Origin: an uncultured Paracoccaceae bacterium
Lineage (GTDB): Bacteria > Pseudomonadota > Alphaproteobacteria > Rhodobacterales > Rhodobacteraceae
DNA: 9,226 bases
Assembly: GCA_938038825.1 (NCBI GenBank)
Contig: CALHST010000115.1
Coordinates: 1 to 9,226, forward strand
Reading direction: 5' to 3'
The notes below the pieces were generated by a model. That model was not told the DNA's origin. It made no database searches and saw nothing but the letters and a program-made list of their open reading frames with translations. Shown piece by piece: positions 7,364 through 9,226 of the stretch. Every line of letters starts with the position of its first letter. Position 1 is the first letter of the stretch. Both the position numbers and the translations under genes were made by a program.

Positions 7364-8922
7364 AACACGAATCCATTACACTTCCAAGCGCGGCGCAGTA
7401 TCGCGCTGACACCGCGGGTTGGGATGCCGTCAATTGCGTCCGAGTAACCGAAATCAACGACGCCATTCGTAATGCTGGCACGTCGCCCGAGCAGATGGAG
7501 ATCGAACTTGAAGACGGCCGTTATGCGCAGGGTGAATTTGCAAGCTGGCAAGTCGCGCCCGGTGGTGACGGTCAGCTGATCAATCTTGAAATCCCGATGC
7601 ACAACGTTGAAATCCGTCGCAATGATCGCCAGTCACACCTTGAAAACGTCATTGTTGAGGTCCAGGTCCGAATGGAACTGATTTCGTCTGGTCGCAAGAA
7701 AGCGTTGGGCGATAACACCGTCGAAAAACTGCTTGTCATCGCGAAACAGCCAAGCGGACTACTTATGGGGTCCGATGGCGTCGAACGGGCGGCGACGGTC
7801 ACCGCTGTCGTTGGTGCCGACGATATCGGAGTCGCGTTGAATAGTACTTTGAGGAGTTGCGTCGAGGCGTGGATGAACGAAAACCTCGACAAGTTCTCTC
7901 ATGTGTTTGCTGCTGTGAATATCAGCCAACGAATAAGCGAGGACACCGAAGGCGAGGCCTTTGCCTGGCTCAAACCCACGGACGTGTCTTATGCGTTTGG
8001 CACCAGCCGGACCGACCCAGAAGCCAGTGTACTCGCAATTCTGTGTCAGACACAGGGGCGCAAAATCGACGGGCTGGTCCATCAAGCCGACCCGGGATTG
8101 ATCCCGCCCGGCTGCGATGCAGGTGTTATGGTGTCCCGCTCTCGGTTTCTGCGAAACATGGTCGGCGAGGCCCTGCCAAATGCTTTCAAAGGGCTCAAGC
8201 TCAAAGACATCAAATACAAAGAAAAAGACAGCGGGCTTAGGATTGGGAAAAAGGTAAAGACATCTCAGGTCAAGCACGAGGGCAAAACCTATGACCCTGT
8301 TATCCACGAACTTGACCTGACCCTTCGCGATACAGAAATGGAGTTGAAAAGCCTGACAAAGACGAAAGTCGCGCCAGGGGTCTTTTCGGTTTGCAGCGCG
8401 ACAGCGGCATATGCCTTTGGGCTGATGAAGCGAAAGGACGGCGGTAAAACCATTGGTTTTGTCGAAACCCGCAAGATGAAAACTGTCGATAGCGTCGAAA
8501 AGACGAAGGAGGTGACATTACTCAATAACATTCTCATGGCCATTGCGGCGATTAGCGGCCTTGTATTGACGGTGATTTCCTTGGGAAGCCTCAGCGCACC
8601 CTACTTCGTGACTATGGCAATCTTGCTCGGCGGTGTCGCAACAGTGGGCACCGCGTCCATCAAAATCGTTGAAATGGTCAAAAACGGAAATGCCCCGCCA
8701 ATCGATTTGTTGATGGCTAACGCCACGGGTGCAGTACGCTGGTCCACCGGGCGCACGTTCGATCCAACTTTCGCGGCACTCAACAACGGCTTGCAGATCG
8801 GCGGTAACTTTGTTCCCGCAGACACCGGTCTTATGACCGCGTCGACCGAGGCTGGACCCGACTTCCACAAGGCGTTTCAGGCCGAATTTGCAGACATTAT
8901 GAAAGAAAGATTAGACCAATGA
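7360..8922 (+). CDS. P47/OrfX-like TULIP-family protein B, 520 aa
   Basis: This is a clear paralogue of gene A. GWDAVNCVRVTEINDAI (20-36) matches the A start, and FASWQVAPGGDGQ (60-72) matches the W-then-Gly-rich block. FAAVNISQ (183-190), FAWLKPTDVSYAFG (201-214) and LAILCQTQG (225-233) align with A at nearly the same residue numbers. Residues about 387-411 and 414-436 are two strongly hydrophobic, Gly- and Ala-rich helices joined by a two-residue turn region. This is a typical membrane hairpin, and it is followed by a strand-rich tail (about 450-485) and a helical end. There is no signal peptide. The start is GTG with a strong Shine-Dalgarno. The stop TGA overlaps the ATG of gene C (ATGA, 8919-8922). 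The role is unknown; the family suggests binding of lipid or of a partner toxin, and the hairpin suggests contact with or insertion into a membrane. Confidence 0.75.
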   Translation: MKHESITLPSAAQYRADTAGWDAVNCVRVTEINDAIRNAGTSPEQMEIELEDGRYAQGEFASWQVAPGGDGQLINLEIPMHNVEIRRNDRQSHLENVIVEVQVRMELISSGRKKALGDNTVEKLLVIAKQPSGLLMGSDGVERAATVTAVVGADDIGVALNSTLRSCVEAWMNENLDKFSHVFAAVNISQRISEDTEGEAFAWLKPTDVSYAFGTSRTDPEASVLAILCQTQGRKIDGLVHQADPGLIPPGCDAGVMVSRSRFLRNMVGEALPNAFKGLKLKDIKYKEKDSGLRIGKKVKTSQVKHEGKTYDPVIHELDLTLRDTEMELKSLTKTKVAPGVFSVCSATAAYAFGLMKRKDGGKTIGFVETRKMKTVDSVEKTKEVTLLNNILMAIAAISGLVLTVISLGSLSAPYFVTMAILLGGVATVGTASIKIVEMVKNGNAPPIDLLMANATGAVRWSTGRTFDPTFAALNNGLQIGGNFVPADTGLMTASTEAGPDFHKAFQAEFADIMKERLDQ

Positions 8923-9226
8923 ACCTTGATGGATGGGACACCTGCTCGATCGTATCGACCGCGTTGGTGAACGAGGCGCTCGCGAAGAGCGCAGAAAAAA
9001 CAATCCGTACCTTTTCCTACAAAGAAGACGGGTTGGAAATCAGTGGCAAATTTGGAAGCTGGGCGCTTATTGCGGGCGGATCCATGAAGTTGGTGATGGT
9101 CGAAATGCCCATTGCCTCTGGCAAGATCCAAAGCGATGGCGAAGCCGAGGTCGATATCGCGGGTGTCAAACTTCAGGCGCAAATGCGGCTTGAACTCATC
9201 AGTGGAGACACGCCTGATCGGCGAAA
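8919..9226 (+). CDS. P47/OrfX-like TULIP-family protein C, N-terminal part (3' end outside window)
   Basis: An open frame runs from the ATG at 8919 to the right edge: 102 codons plus two bases with no stop. It begins MNLDGWDTCS and continues to VNEAL, then ISGKFGSWALIAGGS (41-55) and VEMPI (61-65). This is the same N-terminal signature as genes A and B, and the closest of the three to the clostridial pattern of G-F-x-W followed by GGS and a PI strand. The LELIS near residue 91 matches MELIS at residue 105 of B. The ATG overlaps the stop of B; a weak purine-rich stretch (GAAAGAAAGA, 8901-8910) precedes it, so coupling is likely. It is the third member of the operon, and more genes may follow outside the window. 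Confidence 0.75.
   Translation, partial: MNLDGWDTCSIVSTALVNEALAKSAEKTIRTFSYKEDGLEISGKFGSWALIAGGSMKLVMVEMPIASGKIQSDGEAEVDIAGVKLQAQMRLELISGDTPDRR

Overview
This is 9.2 kb of a bacterial chromosome or large replicon. It is densely coded, of moderate G+C, with 4-base gene overlaps. A proteobacterium, probably an alphaproteobacterium of Rhodobacterales type, is my best guess from codon flavour and the Crp/Fnr regulator; no rRNA or tRNA is present to test this.

Left block (1-4635, + strand): the 3' end of a calcineurin-like metallophosphoesterase gene overlaps by four bases a 1,390-residue fusion gene. The fusion joins an N-terminal FAD-dependent GMC oxidoreductase of the cholesterol-oxidase-like type, a helical linker, a central presumed beta-barrel region and a C-terminal alpha/beta-hydrolase with a Cys at the nucleophile position. 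The pair looks like a lipid or sterol oxidising and hydrolysing unit; the substrate cannot be read from sequence.

Middle (4632-5704): a Crp/Fnr-family regulator on the - strand converges on the fusion gene, with stop codons overlapping tail to tail. A 386-base divergent intergenic region follows. It carries a near-perfect CRP-type site (TGTGA-N6-GCACA), and the regulator's recognition helix keeps the CRP-like R-E-x-x-x-R pattern.

Right block (5705 to the end, + strand): three genes in one tightly overlapping operon. All three encode paralogous proteins that resemble the clostridial P47/OrfX proteins (TULIP lipid-binding fold) known from botulinum neurotoxin clusters. The first two (552 and 520 residues) also carry paired hydrophobic segments near the C-terminus; the third is cut by the window edge.

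The most interesting item is the tandem P47/OrfX-like operon outside clostridia, beside a CRP-type regulator and site and a large lipid-oxidation fusion enzyme. Family calls rest on motifs recognised by eye; no database search was run.
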